NCBI RefSeq assembly: GCF_023498005.1
Contig: NZ_CP097289.1
Span: forward strand, 5,270,001-5,334,000
Origin: Streptomyces durmitorensis
Lineage (GTDB): Bacteria; Actinomycetota; Actinomycetes; Streptomycetales; Streptomycetaceae
DNA: 64,000 nt
Direction of reading: 5' to 3'
This document shows positions 55,812 through 64,000 of the stretch, one piece after another; positions within the stretch are counted from its first letter, which is position 1, and each line of letters starts with the position of its first letter. The notes below the pieces were generated by a model, which saw only the letters and a program-made list of their open reading frames with translations, was not told the DNA's origin and did not search any database. Position numbers and translations under genes: made by a program.

Positions 55812-57200
55812 ATGGCCGCAAGGCCGCTCGTCGCGCGGCAGCCCAATGAAAGGCTGCAGGCACTCATTCAGGAAGCGGGCTGCTCGAACGCGGGCCTTGC
55901 CCGCCGGGTCAACATGTGCGGCGCGGAGCACGGTCTCGATCTGCGCTACGACAAGACGTCCGTCGCCCGGTGGCTGCGCGGTCAGCAGCCGCGCGGCAGG
56001 GCGCCCGGCATCATCGCGGAGGCACTCGGCCGCAAGCTGGGCCGGACGGTCACCATCGACGAGATCGGGATGGCGAACGGCAAGAACCTCGCCTCCGGCG
56101 TCGGTCTGCAGTTCTCGCCGACCGTGCTCGGCGCCATCGAGCAGGTCTGCGAGCTGTGGCGCAGCGACGTGGGGCGGCGGGACTTCCTGTCCGGTTCGTC
56201 CGTCGCCTCGTCCGCGCTCGTCGAGCCGAGCCGCGACTGGCTGATCTCGTCCCCGGACTCGCAGGTGGGCCGGATGGCCGGGCCGCGCGTCGGCCTCTGT
56301 GACGTGGCCGCGGTGCGGGCCATGACGGAGGCCCTTACGCAGCTGGACCACCAGTACGGCAGCGGGCATGTGCGGCCGGTGGTCGTGCACTACCTGAACA
56401 GCGTCGTCTCGGGGCTGCTCGCCGGTTCGTACCGCGAGGCGGTGGGGCGCGAACTGTTCGCCGCCGTCGCGCGGTTGACGGAGCTCGCCGGGTACATGGC
56501 GGTGGACACGGGCCAGCCGGGCCTTGCCCAGCGCTACTACATCCAGGCGCTGCGGCTCGCGCAGGCGGCCGGGGACCGTGGGTACGGCGGGTATGTGCTC
56601 GCCGCGTCCATGAGCCACCTCGCGGCCCAGCTCGGGAATCCGAGGGAGATCGCGCAGTTGGCGCGGGCGGCCCAGGAGGGGACGCGCGGGCGGGTCACCC
56701 CGCGCGCGGAGGCCATGTTCTACGCCGCCGAGGCCAGGGGGCACGCGCTGCTCGGGGACGGTCGCTCCACGCAGGTCGTGGCGGGCCGGGCGGTCGAGGC
56801 GATGGACCGTGCGGCCGGGGAGACGGATTCGGGCGACGACCCGGTGTGGATCCGGCACTTCGACCATGCGTATCTGGCCGATGAACTGGCGCATTGTCAC
56901 CGTGACTTGGGGCAGGCGGACGCGGCGGCGCGCAGCGCGGAGGAGTCCCTCGCGGGGCACCCCCAGACGCGGGCGCGGCGGCGGGCGATCGGCCTCGTCC
57001 TGCTCGCCACGGCGCAGGTACAGAGCCGGGACGTCGAGCAGGCGTGCCACACGGGCATGAAGGCGGTCGAGCTCCTCGGCACGCTGCGGTCGAACCGCGG
57101 CGCCGAGTACCTGGAGGACTTCCAGCAGCGGCTCCAGCCGTACCGCGAGGAGCCGGTGGTAAGGGAGTTCGGGGCGCGGATGGACGTCCAGGCGGCGTGA
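55812..57200 (+). CDS. XRE-type regulator with TPR repeats
   Basis: The 462-residue protein (ATG after AGGGGG) has a divergent N-terminal HTH: NERLQALIQEAGCSNAGLARRVN, then DLRYDKTSVARWLRGQQPRGRAPGIIAEALG. From about residue 200 the rest is helical with TPR-like repeats (AGYMAVDTGQPGLAQRYYIQALRLAQAAGD and ADELAHCHRDLGQADAAARSAEESL). This is the NsdA-like architecture of Streptomyces regulators affecting development and antibiotic production; NsdA itself is a different locus. Direct repeats TCCGTTTGT at 55704 and 55722, 18 bases apart, may be its operators. Confidence 0.82.
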   Translation: MAARPLVARQPNERLQALIQEAGCSNAGLARRVNMCGAEHGLDLRYDKTSVARWLRGQQPRGRAPGIIAEALGRKLGRTVTIDEIGMANGKNLASGVGLQFSPTVLGAIEQVCELWRSDVGRRDFLSGSSVASSALVEPSRDWLISSPDSQVGRMAGPRVGLCDVAAVRAMTEALTQLDHQYGSGHVRPVVVHYLNSVVSGLLAGSYREAVGRELFAAVARLTELAGYMAVDTGQPGLAQRYYIQALRLAQAAGDRGYGGYVLAASMSHLAAQLGNPREIAQLARAAQEGTRGRVTPRAEAMFYAAEARGHALLGDGRSTQVVAGRAVEAMDRAAGETDSGDDPVWIRHFDHAYLADELAHCHRDLGQADAAARSAEESLAGHPQTRARRRAIGLVLLATAQVQSRDVEQACHTGMKAVELLGTLRSNRGAEYLEDFQQRLQPYREEPVVREFGARMDVQAA

Positions 57201-57473
57201 AGGGGTGCGGGACCGGGTGCGGGTGCGTGAAGGGTTTGTGATGTGTGTCGCGCACCGGTGAACGTCGCCCGTCCCCGCCCTTTCCGTACCGTGAACAGCC
57301 AACTCCCGTACGCGATCGGTCCATGCCGGTGACGTAATCAGCGTTTCGCGGAGAGCTTTTGTTACTTCCGCGATTGAAGCGGCGACGGAGGTTTGAGCTG
57401 CGTGGCAGACGGCTGTGGCGACCCGGTAGCGTGAGCCGACGGTTCCGTAGGTCCCCCATTCGTAGGAGTCCCG

Positions 57474-59441
57474 GTGACGCAGCAGAGCGGGCAGGGCGCC
57501 GCTTCCTCCGATCCGCATCCCGCGGACCGGCACGCGCACGAAGGCATCGTGCTGCCTGCCGACGGAAGCGAGCCTTTGATGCCCGGCACCACCGGCGACC
57601 ACGTGGCCCCCGCGGGCGGCAGCCCCTGGGGCCAGCCGTGGGGCCCGGCTCCCGCGGACCCGCCGCCCGGCTCAGGCCAGGCGTGGGACTCCGCAGGCGG
57701 CCAGCAGCAGTCGTACGGCGCGGGCACCCCGCTGCCCGCCGAGGGCACGCAGCAGCAGGGCTATGGCTATCCGCAGGACGCTTCTTACGGGGGTCAGCCT
57801 TCGGGCGCCTCGTACGGAGGGCAGGCGGAGGCGTACGGGGCCTCGTACGGGACGCAGCAGGGCGCGGGCGACCCGTACGCGCAGCAGCAGCCCCAGGGCG
57901 GGCCGTACGCGGGTCAGCCCCAGGGCCAGCCGCAGGGCGGGCCGTACGCGGGCGGTCAGCACGCGGGCCACGCTCAGGGCGGTCAGCACGCGGGGCAGCC
58001 CGCCGCCGACGGGCCCTACGCGGGACCGGGCGCGGGTGGGGCCCACGCGGGGCAGCCCGCGGGTGGAGCGCACGCGAGACAGCAGGCGGGCGGAGCCCAC
58101 GCGGGGCAGCCCGCCGACGCCGCGTACCCCGGGCAGCAGGGGCAGCAGGGGCAGCAGGGGCAGCAGGTACAGCAGGGACACCCCGGACAGGCTGGGCAGC
58201 CGCTTCCGCAGGCCGGGCAGGCGGGGCAGGCGGGACAGCTTCCGCCCGCCGCGCAGGCAGGGCAGCTCCCTCCGGCCGCGCAGGCCGGTCAGCTTCCCCC
58301 CGGCGGCTCCGGCGGGGGCGCGCCGCTGCCGCCCGCCGCCCCGGGTGACGCGGACGCGACGCAGTACATACCCGCGATGCCCGGCGCAGGCGCGGGCGTC
58401 GACGAAGGCGCCACGCAGTACATACCTCCCGTGGCCCCCGGCGCCCTGCCGCCCGAGGCGCCCGCAGGGGATGCCACGCAGTTCCTGGGACGCTCGCCCA
58501 TGCCGGGCGCGCCCATGCCCCCGGCGGCCGGTTCCGACAACGAGCCCACGCAGTTCATCGCCCCCGTGCCCGCCGAGCCCGGCAAGGCACCCTTCGGGAT
58601 ACGGCCCGGCGCCCCGGGGGACCGGCAGCCGCCCGCCGAGTTCGACAGTCTCTTCCGTACCGAGCAGCCGGAGCCCGAAGGCCCCGCCTCGACCCAGCAG
58701 ATGCCCCGCTTCGAGCCGCCGCAGCCCGCCGCCCACGGCCACGGTGACGGTGACGGTGGGGGCAGGGCCGCGCGCCGTGCCGCTGCCGCCGCTCCCGCGC
58801 CGCGCGGCGGGGGACGCACCGGGTCGAAGGTGCCGATCTTCGTGGCGGCCGGTGTCGCCATCGCCGTGATCGGCGTCGGGGCCGGAGCCCTGCTCAGCGG
58901 CGGCGGCGGTGACGAGGACAAGGACAGTCCCCAGACCGTCTCCGAGTCGGCGCCCTCCGACGAGAAGCCCTCGCCCTCCGTCGACCCCGCCGAGGAGCAG
59001 GCCGTCGCCCTGGACAAGCTCCTCGCCGACAGCAACAACAGCCGTGACTCGGTGATCGGCGCCGTACGCAACGTCGGCAAGTGCGCCGACCTCAGCCAGT
59101 CGGCCACCGATCTGCGCAACGCGGCCAAGCAGCGCAACGGCCTGGTCACGCGCCTCTCGCAGCTCTCCGTGGACAAGCTGCCCGCCAACGCCCAGCTGAC
59201 CGCTTCCCTCACCAAGGCCTGGAAGGCGTCCGCCGCGGCCGACAACCACTACGCCGCGTGGGCGGGGCAGGTCGCGGGAAAGAAGGGCTGCAAGAAGGGC
59301 CACGCCCGCACGACACCGCAGGCGGTCGCCGCGAACAAGTCGAGCGGCGAGGCGACCACGGCCAAGCAGGAAGCGGCCGGGCTGTGGAACGCCATCGCCA
59401 AGCAGTACGGCCTCACCACGCGCGACAAGTCGCAGCTGTAG
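57474..59441 (+). CDS. Large Gln/Gly/Pro-rich membrane protein
   Basis: The 655-residue protein (GTG after TAGGAG) has an N-terminal 380-residue low-complexity cytoplasmic region rich in GQP, GGPYAG and AQAGQLPP units. Four DATQYIP-like motifs follow (DATQYIPAMPG, GATQYIPPV, DATQFLGRS and EPTQFIAPV) and EFDSLFRTE. One transmembrane helix (VPIFVAAGVAIAVIGVGAGALL, about 459-480) leads to an external C-terminal helical domain of about 150 residues with two Cys (GKCADL and KKGCKKG). The TQ(Y/F) motif set with DSLFR is common in Streptomyces membrane proteins, and might be a kinase or FHA target. Confidence 0.8.
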   Translation: MTQQSGQGAASSDPHPADRHAHEGIVLPADGSEPLMPGTTGDHVAPAGGSPWGQPWGPAPADPPPGSGQAWDSAGGQQQSYGAGTPLPAEGTQQQGYGYPQDASYGGQPSGASYGGQAEAYGASYGTQQGAGDPYAQQQPQGGPYAGQPQGQPQGGPYAGGQHAGHAQGGQHAGQPAADGPYAGPGAGGAHAGQPAGGAHARQQAGGAHAGQPADAAYPGQQGQQGQQGQQVQQGHPGQAGQPLPQAGQAGQAGQLPPAAQAGQLPPAAQAGQLPPGGSGGGAPLPPAAPGDADATQYIPAMPGAGAGVDEGATQYIPPVAPGALPPEAPAGDATQFLGRSPMPGAPMPPAAGSDNEPTQFIAPVPAEPGKAPFGIRPGAPGDRQPPAEFDSLFRTEQPEPEGPASTQQMPRFEPPQPAAHGHGDGDGGGRAARRAAAAAPAPRGGGRTGSKVPIFVAAGVAIAVIGVGAGALLSGGGGDEDKDSPQTVSESAPSDEKPSPSVDPAEEQAVALDKLLADSNNSRDSVIGAVRNVGKCADLSQSATDLRNAAKQRNGLVTRLSQLSVDKLPANAQLTASLTKAWKASAAADNHYAAWAGQVAGKKGCKKGHARTTPQAVAANKSSGEATTAKQEAAGLWNAIAKQYGLTTRDKSQL

Positions 59442-59477
59442 GGCGGGCGCGGGGGCCGCGCTGGGTCCGGGTGCGGG

Positions 59478-60758
59478 TTACCGCACCCGTTCCAGGGTCT
59501 TCGACACGTTCACGAACCCCTTGCGGGCCGGCACCAGGCGGCCGTCGCGCACCGTCTGGAACGTGACGTTCGCGTTGACCAGGCGCGGGAAGTCGCTCGC
59601 CGCGAGCATGTCCTTGAAGCGCCAGCTCAGGGTGGGAGTGAGTCCGCCGGTCTGGACCTTGAGCCCCTGGTCCAGTGCCCGTCGCAGCGTCCGCGCCGAG
59701 ACCTCGCCGCCGCCGAGCGACTCGACGGCCTGCTTCAGGACGGTGTAGGCGATCCACGTCGTCTGCACGCCCGCGTCCGTCGGGTCGATCCGGTTGTCGC
59801 CGAACGCCTGCTGCCGGATGGCCTCGCGCATCTCGTCCCAGCGGGCGTCGCTCGCCGCCGGATACCAGCCGGTGACGTAGGCGCCTTCGTACGGTCCGTT
59901 GCCGCCGCCCGTGCGGTCGATGAGGGACTGGTCGACGCTGCCGAGGACGGAGGAGATCTTCGCGGGCGGGTACGCGTCCTCGGTGCGCCGGTAGGAGTCG
60001 TAGAACGTGTCCGTGCGCTCGCCGAGCGCCGCGGTCACGCAGCCGCCGGTGCCCGCGCGCTCCAGTGCCTGCTCGGCCTGGGAGGTGAAGTCGGTGCCGT
60101 CCTCGGACGCCCGTATGTCGGAGGAGGGCTTGCGGTGGCCCTCGGCGAGGCCCGCGTCCAGGAGCTTGGGGAGATCGTCGCCTGCGATGGTGTCGGGGCG
60201 TACGAGGGAGACGCGCTCGCAGCGGGCGGCGAGCTGCCGGCCGTTGCCCGCCATGAGCGCGGGTTCGCCGCCGTTGACGGGGTACGACAGGGGGCTGCTG
60301 AACTCCTCGTCGGTGACGCCGTATCCGCCGATGTAGGGGATTCCGGCGACCTGGAGAGGCGAGAGGAAGGACTGGCCGTGCTGGCTGTAGGAGCCGACGA
60401 CGGCCGAGACCTCCAGGTCGACCGCCTTGCGGGCGCAGTCGGCGGCGCCCACCGGGTCGTTGTGGTCGTTGCAGGTGATGACCTTGAGCTTGTGGCCGTC
60501 GAGCCCGCCGTTCGCGTTGACCCAGCGCGCGTAGGCCTGCGCCATCGCGGGGATGCCGGGCTTGTTGGTCGCCTTGGTCTTCTCGGGTGCCCAGGTCATG
60601 ACGGTCACGGGGTCCTCCCTGGATCCCCCCGTGGATCCAGGGATGACCCCGCACGCGGTGGTCAAGGACGCACACGCCGCCACCAGGGCGATCGCGGTGA
60701 GGGATGCGGTCTTGGAGGGGCGGGGGAGCAAGGTGCGTCGCGAGACGGGCATGGTCAT
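59478..60758 (-). CDS. Amino-acid-type solute-binding lipoprotein
   Basis: The 426-residue protein has a lipoprotein signal with lipobox SLTTAC (Cys near residue 36). The mature part belongs to the LivJ/periplasmic-binding-protein type I fold: GIPAMAQAYARWVNANGGLDGHKLKVITCNDHNDP, then SAVVGSYSQHGQSFLSPLQVAGIPYIGGYG, with PTDAGVQTTWIAYTVLKQAVE later. No permease genes lie next to it, so it is an orphan receptor or works with a transporter elsewhere. ATG 60758 was chosen; ATG 60752 is equally likely. The ligand is unknown. Confidence 0.82.
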   Translation of the reverse strand: MTMPVSRRTLLPRPSKTASLTAIALVAACASLTTACGVIPGSTGGSREDPVTVMTWAPEKTKATNKPGIPAMAQAYARWVNANGGLDGHKLKVITCNDHNDPVGAADCARKAVDLEVSAVVGSYSQHGQSFLSPLQVAGIPYIGGYGVTDEEFSSPLSYPVNGGEPALMAGNGRQLAARCERVSLVRPDTIAGDDLPKLLDAGLAEGHRKPSSDIRASEDGTDFTSQAEQALERAGTGGCVTAALGERTDTFYDSYRRTEDAYPPAKISSVLGSVDQSLIDRTGGGNGPYEGAYVTGWYPAASDARWDEMREAIRQQAFGDNRIDPTDAGVQTTWIAYTVLKQAVESLGGGEVSARTLRRALDQGLKVQTGGLTPTLSWRFKDMLAASDFPRLVNANVTFQTVRDGRLVPARKGFVNVSKTLERVR

Positions 60759-60923
60759 GCACGATTCCGCCGCAGTGCCAACCATGGAGTGACGTGCTCT
60801 CAACGCATGGTGACAAGAAGGTGAATGGCAGGGGCCGATTCGGCTCCGCGGAGGGGGAACGTACGATCGATGACCGTGCAAGGTTCGGAGAACTCTTCCC
60901 GTCGTGGCCGTCGCTCAAGCACC

Positions 60924-61373
60924 ATGGGCGGCATGCCAACGAACGACATGCCATGGTGGCGCTGGCGCAGCAACGTGCGCTCGGCGCTGCACATGCTCTC
61001 CGACCCGGGGTTCCAGCGTGAGTGCTGGCTCGCCGGGCGCGACGAGTACGGGGACGTGACCGACGCCGTGTACCGCCTCGTCGAGGACACGTGGCTCGAC
61101 AACTGGTCCGCCGAGAAGTACGTGGGGACGATCTTCCGCGACGAGGAGGAGGCGGCCCTGGTCGACGCGGCGGTGCTGAGGGTCTTGCGGATCATGCATG
61201 AGGTCGGGCCGGACGCGTTGGTGTCCGCCTATCTGGACCACCCGGGGTGGCCGGAGGCGGTCAGGGCGGCGCGGGACGCGCATGTCCGCCTGGCGGCGAG
61301 CGACGGGGAGGAGCCTGACGTGCCGCCGCGGACGCTCGAGGTCCTTCGGATCATGACGCGGGCCGGGAGCTGA
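60924..61373 (+). CDS. Conserved Streptomyces protein, SCO4402-like
   Basis: The 149-residue protein starts MGGMPTNDMPWWRWRSNVRS and contains WLAGRDEYGDVTDAVYRLVEDTWLDNWSAEKYVG and ALVDAAVLRVLRIMHEVGPDA. It is probably all-helical and acidic. I recognise it as the SCO4402-type protein from memory; no function is known to me. An upstream ATG (60870) behind GGAGGGGG would add 18 residues with atypical codon use. It lies upstream of purU in the same direction. Confidence 0.72.
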   Translation: MGGMPTNDMPWWRWRSNVRSALHMLSDPGFQRECWLAGRDEYGDVTDAVYRLVEDTWLDNWSAEKYVGTIFRDEEEAALVDAAVLRVLRIMHEVGPDALVSAYLDHPGWPEAVRAARDAHVRLAASDGEEPDVPPRTLEVLRIMTRAGS

Positions 61374-61404
61374 GCGTCCCGCCGGAATCGCGGTGACGGA
61401 CCTG

Positions 61405-61456
61405 CGGGTCTGTGGGGGCTGATCGCGCAACTCCCCGCGCCCCTTACAGGGGCCGC
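61405..61456. repeat. Dispersed intergenic repeat, family 1, copy 4
   Basis: CTGCGGGTCTGTGGGGGCTG, then ATCGCGCAACTCCCCGCGCC and CCTTACAGGGG, matches copy 1 over about 50 bases. It lies 37 bases before purU, so it could affect purU expression as an attenuator. Confidence 0.65.
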
Positions 61457-61492
61457 TCCGCGGCGGGTGTCGGTTGTGGGAACCTTGGCTGC

Positions 61493-62377
61493 ATGAATGA
61501 GCCGTCCGTCGCCGCGTCCGCCGACCCCGCTGAGCAGTACGTCCTCACCCTCTCCTGCCCGGACAAGCAGGGCATCGTGCACGCCGTGTCGAGTTATCTC
61601 TTCATGACCGGGTGCAACATCGAGGACAGCCAGCAGTTCGGCGACCACGACACCGGGCTCTTCTTCATGCGGGTCCACTTCTCGGCGGAGCCGCCGGTGA
61701 CGCTGGAGAAGCTGCGGGCGAGCTTCGCGGCGATCGGCGACTCCTTCCACATGGACTGGCAGCTGAACCGCGCCGACGACAAGATGCGCGTCGTCCTGCT
61801 CGTGTCGAAGTTCGGGCACTGCCTGAACGACCTGCTGTTCCGCTCGCGGATCGGCGCGCTGCCGGTCGAGATCGCGGCGGTCGTCTCGAACCACACGGAC
61901 TTCGCCGAGCTGGTCGCCTCGTACGACATCCCCTTCCACCACATCCCGGTGACCAAGGACAACAAGGCGGATGCCGAGGCGCAGTTCCTTGAGCTCGTGC
62001 GCGCGGAGAACGTGGAGCTCGTCGTCCTCGCCCGCTACATGCAGGTGCTCTCGGACGACCTCTGCAAGCAGCTCAGCGGGCGGATCATCAACATCCACCA
62101 CTCCTTCCTGCCGAGCTTCAAGGGCGCGAAGCCGTACCACCAGGCGCACGCGCGCGGTGTGAAGCTGATCGGCGCTACCGCGCACTATGTGACGGCGGAT
62201 CTCGACGAGGGGCCGATCATCGAGCAGGAGGTCGAGCGGGTCGGCCACGACGTCACGCCGAACCAGCTGGTGGCGATCGGCCGTGACGTGGAGTGCCAGG
62301 CGCTTGCGCGGGCCGTCAAGTGGCATGCGGAGCGCAGGATTCTGCTCAACGGGCGGCGTACGGTCGTCTTCGCCTGA
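61493..62377 (+). CDS. purU: Formyltetrahydrofolate deformylase
   Basis: The 294-residue protein has an N-terminal ACT domain (YVLTLSCPDKQGIVHAVSSYLFMTGCNIED) and the C-terminal formyltransferase-like hydrolase domain (LARYMQVLSDDLCKQLSGRIINIHHSFLPSFKGAKPYHQAHARGVKLIGATAHYVTADLDEGPIIEQ). Catalytic Asn, His and Asp are in NIHHSFLP and the TADLDEGP loop. It hydrolyses 10-formyl-THF to THF and formate, balancing one-carbon pools. ATG at 61493 fits the family. Confidence 0.93.
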   Translation: MNEPSVAASADPAEQYVLTLSCPDKQGIVHAVSSYLFMTGCNIEDSQQFGDHDTGLFFMRVHFSAEPPVTLEKLRASFAAIGDSFHMDWQLNRADDKMRVVLLVSKFGHCLNDLLFRSRIGALPVEIAAVVSNHTDFAELVASYDIPFHHIPVTKDNKADAEAQFLELVRAENVELVVLARYMQVLSDDLCKQLSGRIINIHHSFLPSFKGAKPYHQAHARGVKLIGATAHYVTADLDEGPIIEQEVERVGHDVTPNQLVAIGRDVECQALARAVKWHAERRILLNGRRTVVFA

Positions 62378-62417
62378 CCTCGGGGTGCCCGGCCTCGGGG
62401 TGGGCCTTGAGCGAAGG

Positions 62418-63740
62418 TCACATCCTGCTCAGTGACGCCGCCGCGAACAGCACGTCCCTGATCGCCTCGCGGTCGCCGACCTGGCCCGCTGCCGCCTCCT
62501 CCGGCGACACGTGGCCCGCGGCCAGGCGGCAGAACTCGACGCCGTCCAGTGCGACATGGGCCACCTCACGGTCCGCCGACGCGCTCGCGCCGGGGGAGTC
62601 GAGCGGGATGAACCATTCGCCGCCGCCCATGCCCTCGACCTCAAGGCGCAGGCTCCGGCCAGGGGCGCCCGCCGCCACCAGGCCGCGCGACGGGGCGGCG
62701 CGCCCCGAGCGGCGGCGCTCGGCGAGCGTGCCGGGGAGCAGCCGGGCGGCGAGGTCGATCATGCGGTGCAGATGGCGCGGGGACGGCGGTTCATAGGGAT
62801 AGTCCACCGCCTCCGCGATGTCGCCCGCGTGGATCCAGCACTCGAAGGCGCGGTCCACCATCGAGTCCCGCAGCGGCAGCTCGACGCGGCGGCCCTGGTC
62901 GTCCGGGGCGCTGTACGGGACGGTGAGGCCGCCCGAGCCGGAGCCGTACGCACCACCCGCCGTGAAGGACACCGTGCGGATCAGCTCGTGGGTCTGCTCG
63001 CGCCAGGGGCCGCGCACCGCGCGGGTGGGCGGGAAGTACGAAGCGCGCCAGTACGCCTCGGTGCGCCGGCCCGGGTCGGACTGCGGCGGTGTCTCCCTGC
63101 CCAGCGGGTCGTCGAGACCGAGGGCAAGGGCGACCAGGCCGTCGACCGCGAGGAGATGGGCGATCACTCCGGCCACCGTCGTCTTGCGGCTGACGGGGTT
63201 GTCCTCGTCGAACCAGCGCAGGCGCACCGGGGCGTGCCACTCCGACTCGCCGATGTCCCGGAGCAGGGCGTCGAGCCGCGCGGTCTCCGCGTCGTACGGA
63301 ACGGCCCACTCGGGCACCGGGATGCGCGGCGGGCGGCGGCCGAGGCAGCTCTCGATGACGCGGCCCCGCAGGCCCGGGTCGAGGTCGAGGCTCTCCTCCT
63401 GATGCAGCAGGCCGACCGCGTCGCGCAGCCGCAGGGCCTCTTCCGCGCAGGGGCCGCAGTGGCCCAGGTGCTCCTCGACGGCGATGGCTTCGTCGACCGA
63501 GCAGGCGGCGAGCGCCCAGGCCCCGAGGAGGGACTTCAGGACGCGGTGGTCGAGCGCGAAGGGCAGATCCGGCAAGGGGTTGCCGGTGTCCTCTATGGAG
63601 GTGCGTGGCATCGGTATGCGGGGCGGCCGGCGGGAGTCCTTCTGCTCGCCCCGGTCCTGCGCACCGGCGCCGTCGCCGTCGCTCTCGCTCTCGGGGCGGT
63701 CCGGTTCCTCGAACGGTTCTTGCCGGTCGGGCCCCTTCAC
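62418..63740 (-). CDS. Zinc anti-sigma factor fused to an MDMPI_N domain
   Basis: The 440-residue protein (GTG start) has an acidic N-terminal 50 residues. A zf-HC2/ZAS domain follows at about 65-115: LGAWALAACSVDEAIAVEEHLGHCGPCAEEALRL, holding HxxxCxxC. From about 150 it has an MDMPI_N (DinB-like) metal domain with VSRKTTVAGVIAHLLAVDGLVA and FECWIHAGDIAEAV. The C-terminal part resembles SCP2-like MDMPI_C. Its start overlaps the stop of a sigma-factor gene by 4 bases, so it should be that factor's anti-sigma protein. The mycothiol-enzyme domain may report thiol status. Confidence 0.83.
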   Translation of the reverse strand: MKGPDRQEPFEEPDRPESESDGDGAGAQDRGEQKDSRRPPRIPMPRTSIEDTGNPLPDLPFALDHRVLKSLLGAWALAACSVDEAIAVEEHLGHCGPCAEEALRLRDAVGLLHQEESLDLDPGLRGRVIESCLGRRPPRIPVPEWAVPYDAETARLDALLRDIGESEWHAPVRLRWFDEDNPVSRKTTVAGVIAHLLAVDGLVALALGLDDPLGRETPPQSDPGRRTEAYWRASYFPPTRAVRGPWREQTHELIRTVSFTAGGAYGSGSGGLTVPYSAPDDQGRRVELPLRDSMVDRAFECWIHAGDIAEAVDYPYEPPSPRHLHRMIDLAARLLPGTLAERRRSGRAAPSRGLVAAGAPGRSLRLEVEGMGGGEWFIPLDSPGASASADREVAHVALDGVEFCRLAAGHVSPEEAAAGQVGDREAIRDVLFAAASLSRM

Positions 63741-64000
63741 AGCGCTCTCCCGTAACCGGGGTGCGGGCCCGGTGAGGGGTGCGGCTCCGCCGGTCCCGCC
63801 GCGTCGTTCGCCGTGGACAGCAGCTGGAGGCCCAGGCGCAGGCGGCGCCGCGCCTCGTCCTCCGTCACGCCGAGGTCGGCGGCCGTCTGGCGGTAGTCCC
63901 GGCGCTGGAAGTAGGCGAGCTCAAGGGCGGCGCGCAGCGGGGCGGGCATGGCCGTGACGATGTAGTCAGCGCGGGCGGCGGCGGAGGCGCGGCGCACCTT
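63737..64000 (-). CDS. Sigma-70 family factor, C-terminal part (5' end outside window)
   Basis: The gene runs off the right edge; 87 codons are visible. The visible part is region 4: MPAPLRAALELAYFQRRDYRQTAADLGVTEDEARRRLRLGLQLL, an HTH like that of ECF sigma factors. The preceding KVRRASAAARADYIVTA may be the 2-4 linker. The stop overlaps the start of the anti-sigma gene, so the pair is co-translated, as is usual for ECF sigma/anti-sigma units. Confidence 0.82.
   Translation of the reverse strand, partial: KVRRASAAARADYIVTAMPAPLRAALELAYFQRRDYRQTAADLGVTEDEARRRLRLGLQLLSTANDAAGPAEPHPSPGPHPGYGRAL

Overview
This window reads as chromosomal DNA of a Streptomyces species. GC content is very high, nearly every codon ends in G or C, GTG and TTG starts are common, ATGA/GTGA start-stop overlaps abound, and the protein families are typical of the genus (DmdR/IdeR-type regulator, F420-dependent PPOX oxidoreductase, DUF2530, DUF418, anti-sigma/sigma pairs, a TPR-containing XRE regulator). 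From memory, the gene order (serC, acyl-CoA carboxylase genes, second citrate synthase, pdxH, dmdR1, SIS protein, an SCO4402-like gene, purU) resembles the S. coelicolor SCO436x-SCO440x interval. That is recollection, not a search. I see no rRNA, tRNA, CRISPR array, insertion sequence or prophage.

Layout. 1-4.2 kb: 3' part of a large GHKL (sacsin/Hsp90-like) ATPase and a secreted protein. 4.2-10.9 kb: CtpE-like P-type ATPase, DUF2530 protein, NCS2 purine permease, an orphan ribbon-helix-helix protein, and a MarR-MFS pair behind a perfect operator palindrome. 10.9-15.7 kb: acetyltransferase, 2'-5' RNA ligase-like phosphodiesterase, a 29-residue membrane peptide, aldo/keto reductase, Uma2 nuclease-fold protein, a divergent MarR/AhpD-like pair and the decayed remnant of a CitG/MdcB-type synthase. 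15.6-20.1 kb: DUF418 membrane protein, SGNH hydrolase, secreted propeller protein, PPOX protein. 19.4-22.2 kb: TetR regulator divergent from a DrrAB-like ABC exporter with three operator copies between them. 22.3-26.5 kb: SerC and a large FAD/Fe-S oxidoreductase, then about 780 bp of intergenic repeats.

27.3-29.2 kb: a HATPase (anti-sigma type) gene divergent from a translationally coupled pair, a UTRA-only protein plus a full GntR-UTRA regulator, with a perfect 20-bp palindrome between. 29.5-39.5 kb: EamA exporter, then a seven-gene operon for branched-chain acyl-CoA (leucine/isovalerate type) breakdown: metal-binding TIGR03084 protein, AtuA-family protein, carboxylase beta and alpha subunits, acyl-CoA dehydrogenase, enoyl-CoA hydratase and its TetR regulator, closed by a strong hairpin. 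39.5-44.9 kb: second citrate synthase, PdxH, alpha/beta hydrolase, DmdR-type iron regulator, SIS protein. 44.9-50.4 kb: a two-component system divergent from a lipoprotein-MacA-MacB-like operon. 50.5-54.8 kb: PAS-PAS-GAF protein, a gap that appears to hold a small structured RNA with a 12-codon ORF, and an ABC-2 exporter. 54.9-64 kb: a PrimPol-like protein with an altered active site, XRE-TPR regulator, Q/P/G-rich membrane protein, amino-acid-type solute-binding lipoprotein, SCO4402-like protein, PurU, and a zinc anti-sigma/MDMPI fusion coupled to a sigma factor that runs off the window.

Most of the window is ordinary chromosomal gene content. The least explained parts are the 52.06-52.33 kb small-RNA candidate, the GntR/UTRA/HATPase module, the anti-sigma/MDMPI fusion, and several minisatellites that expand start, stop or Shine-Dalgarno signals.
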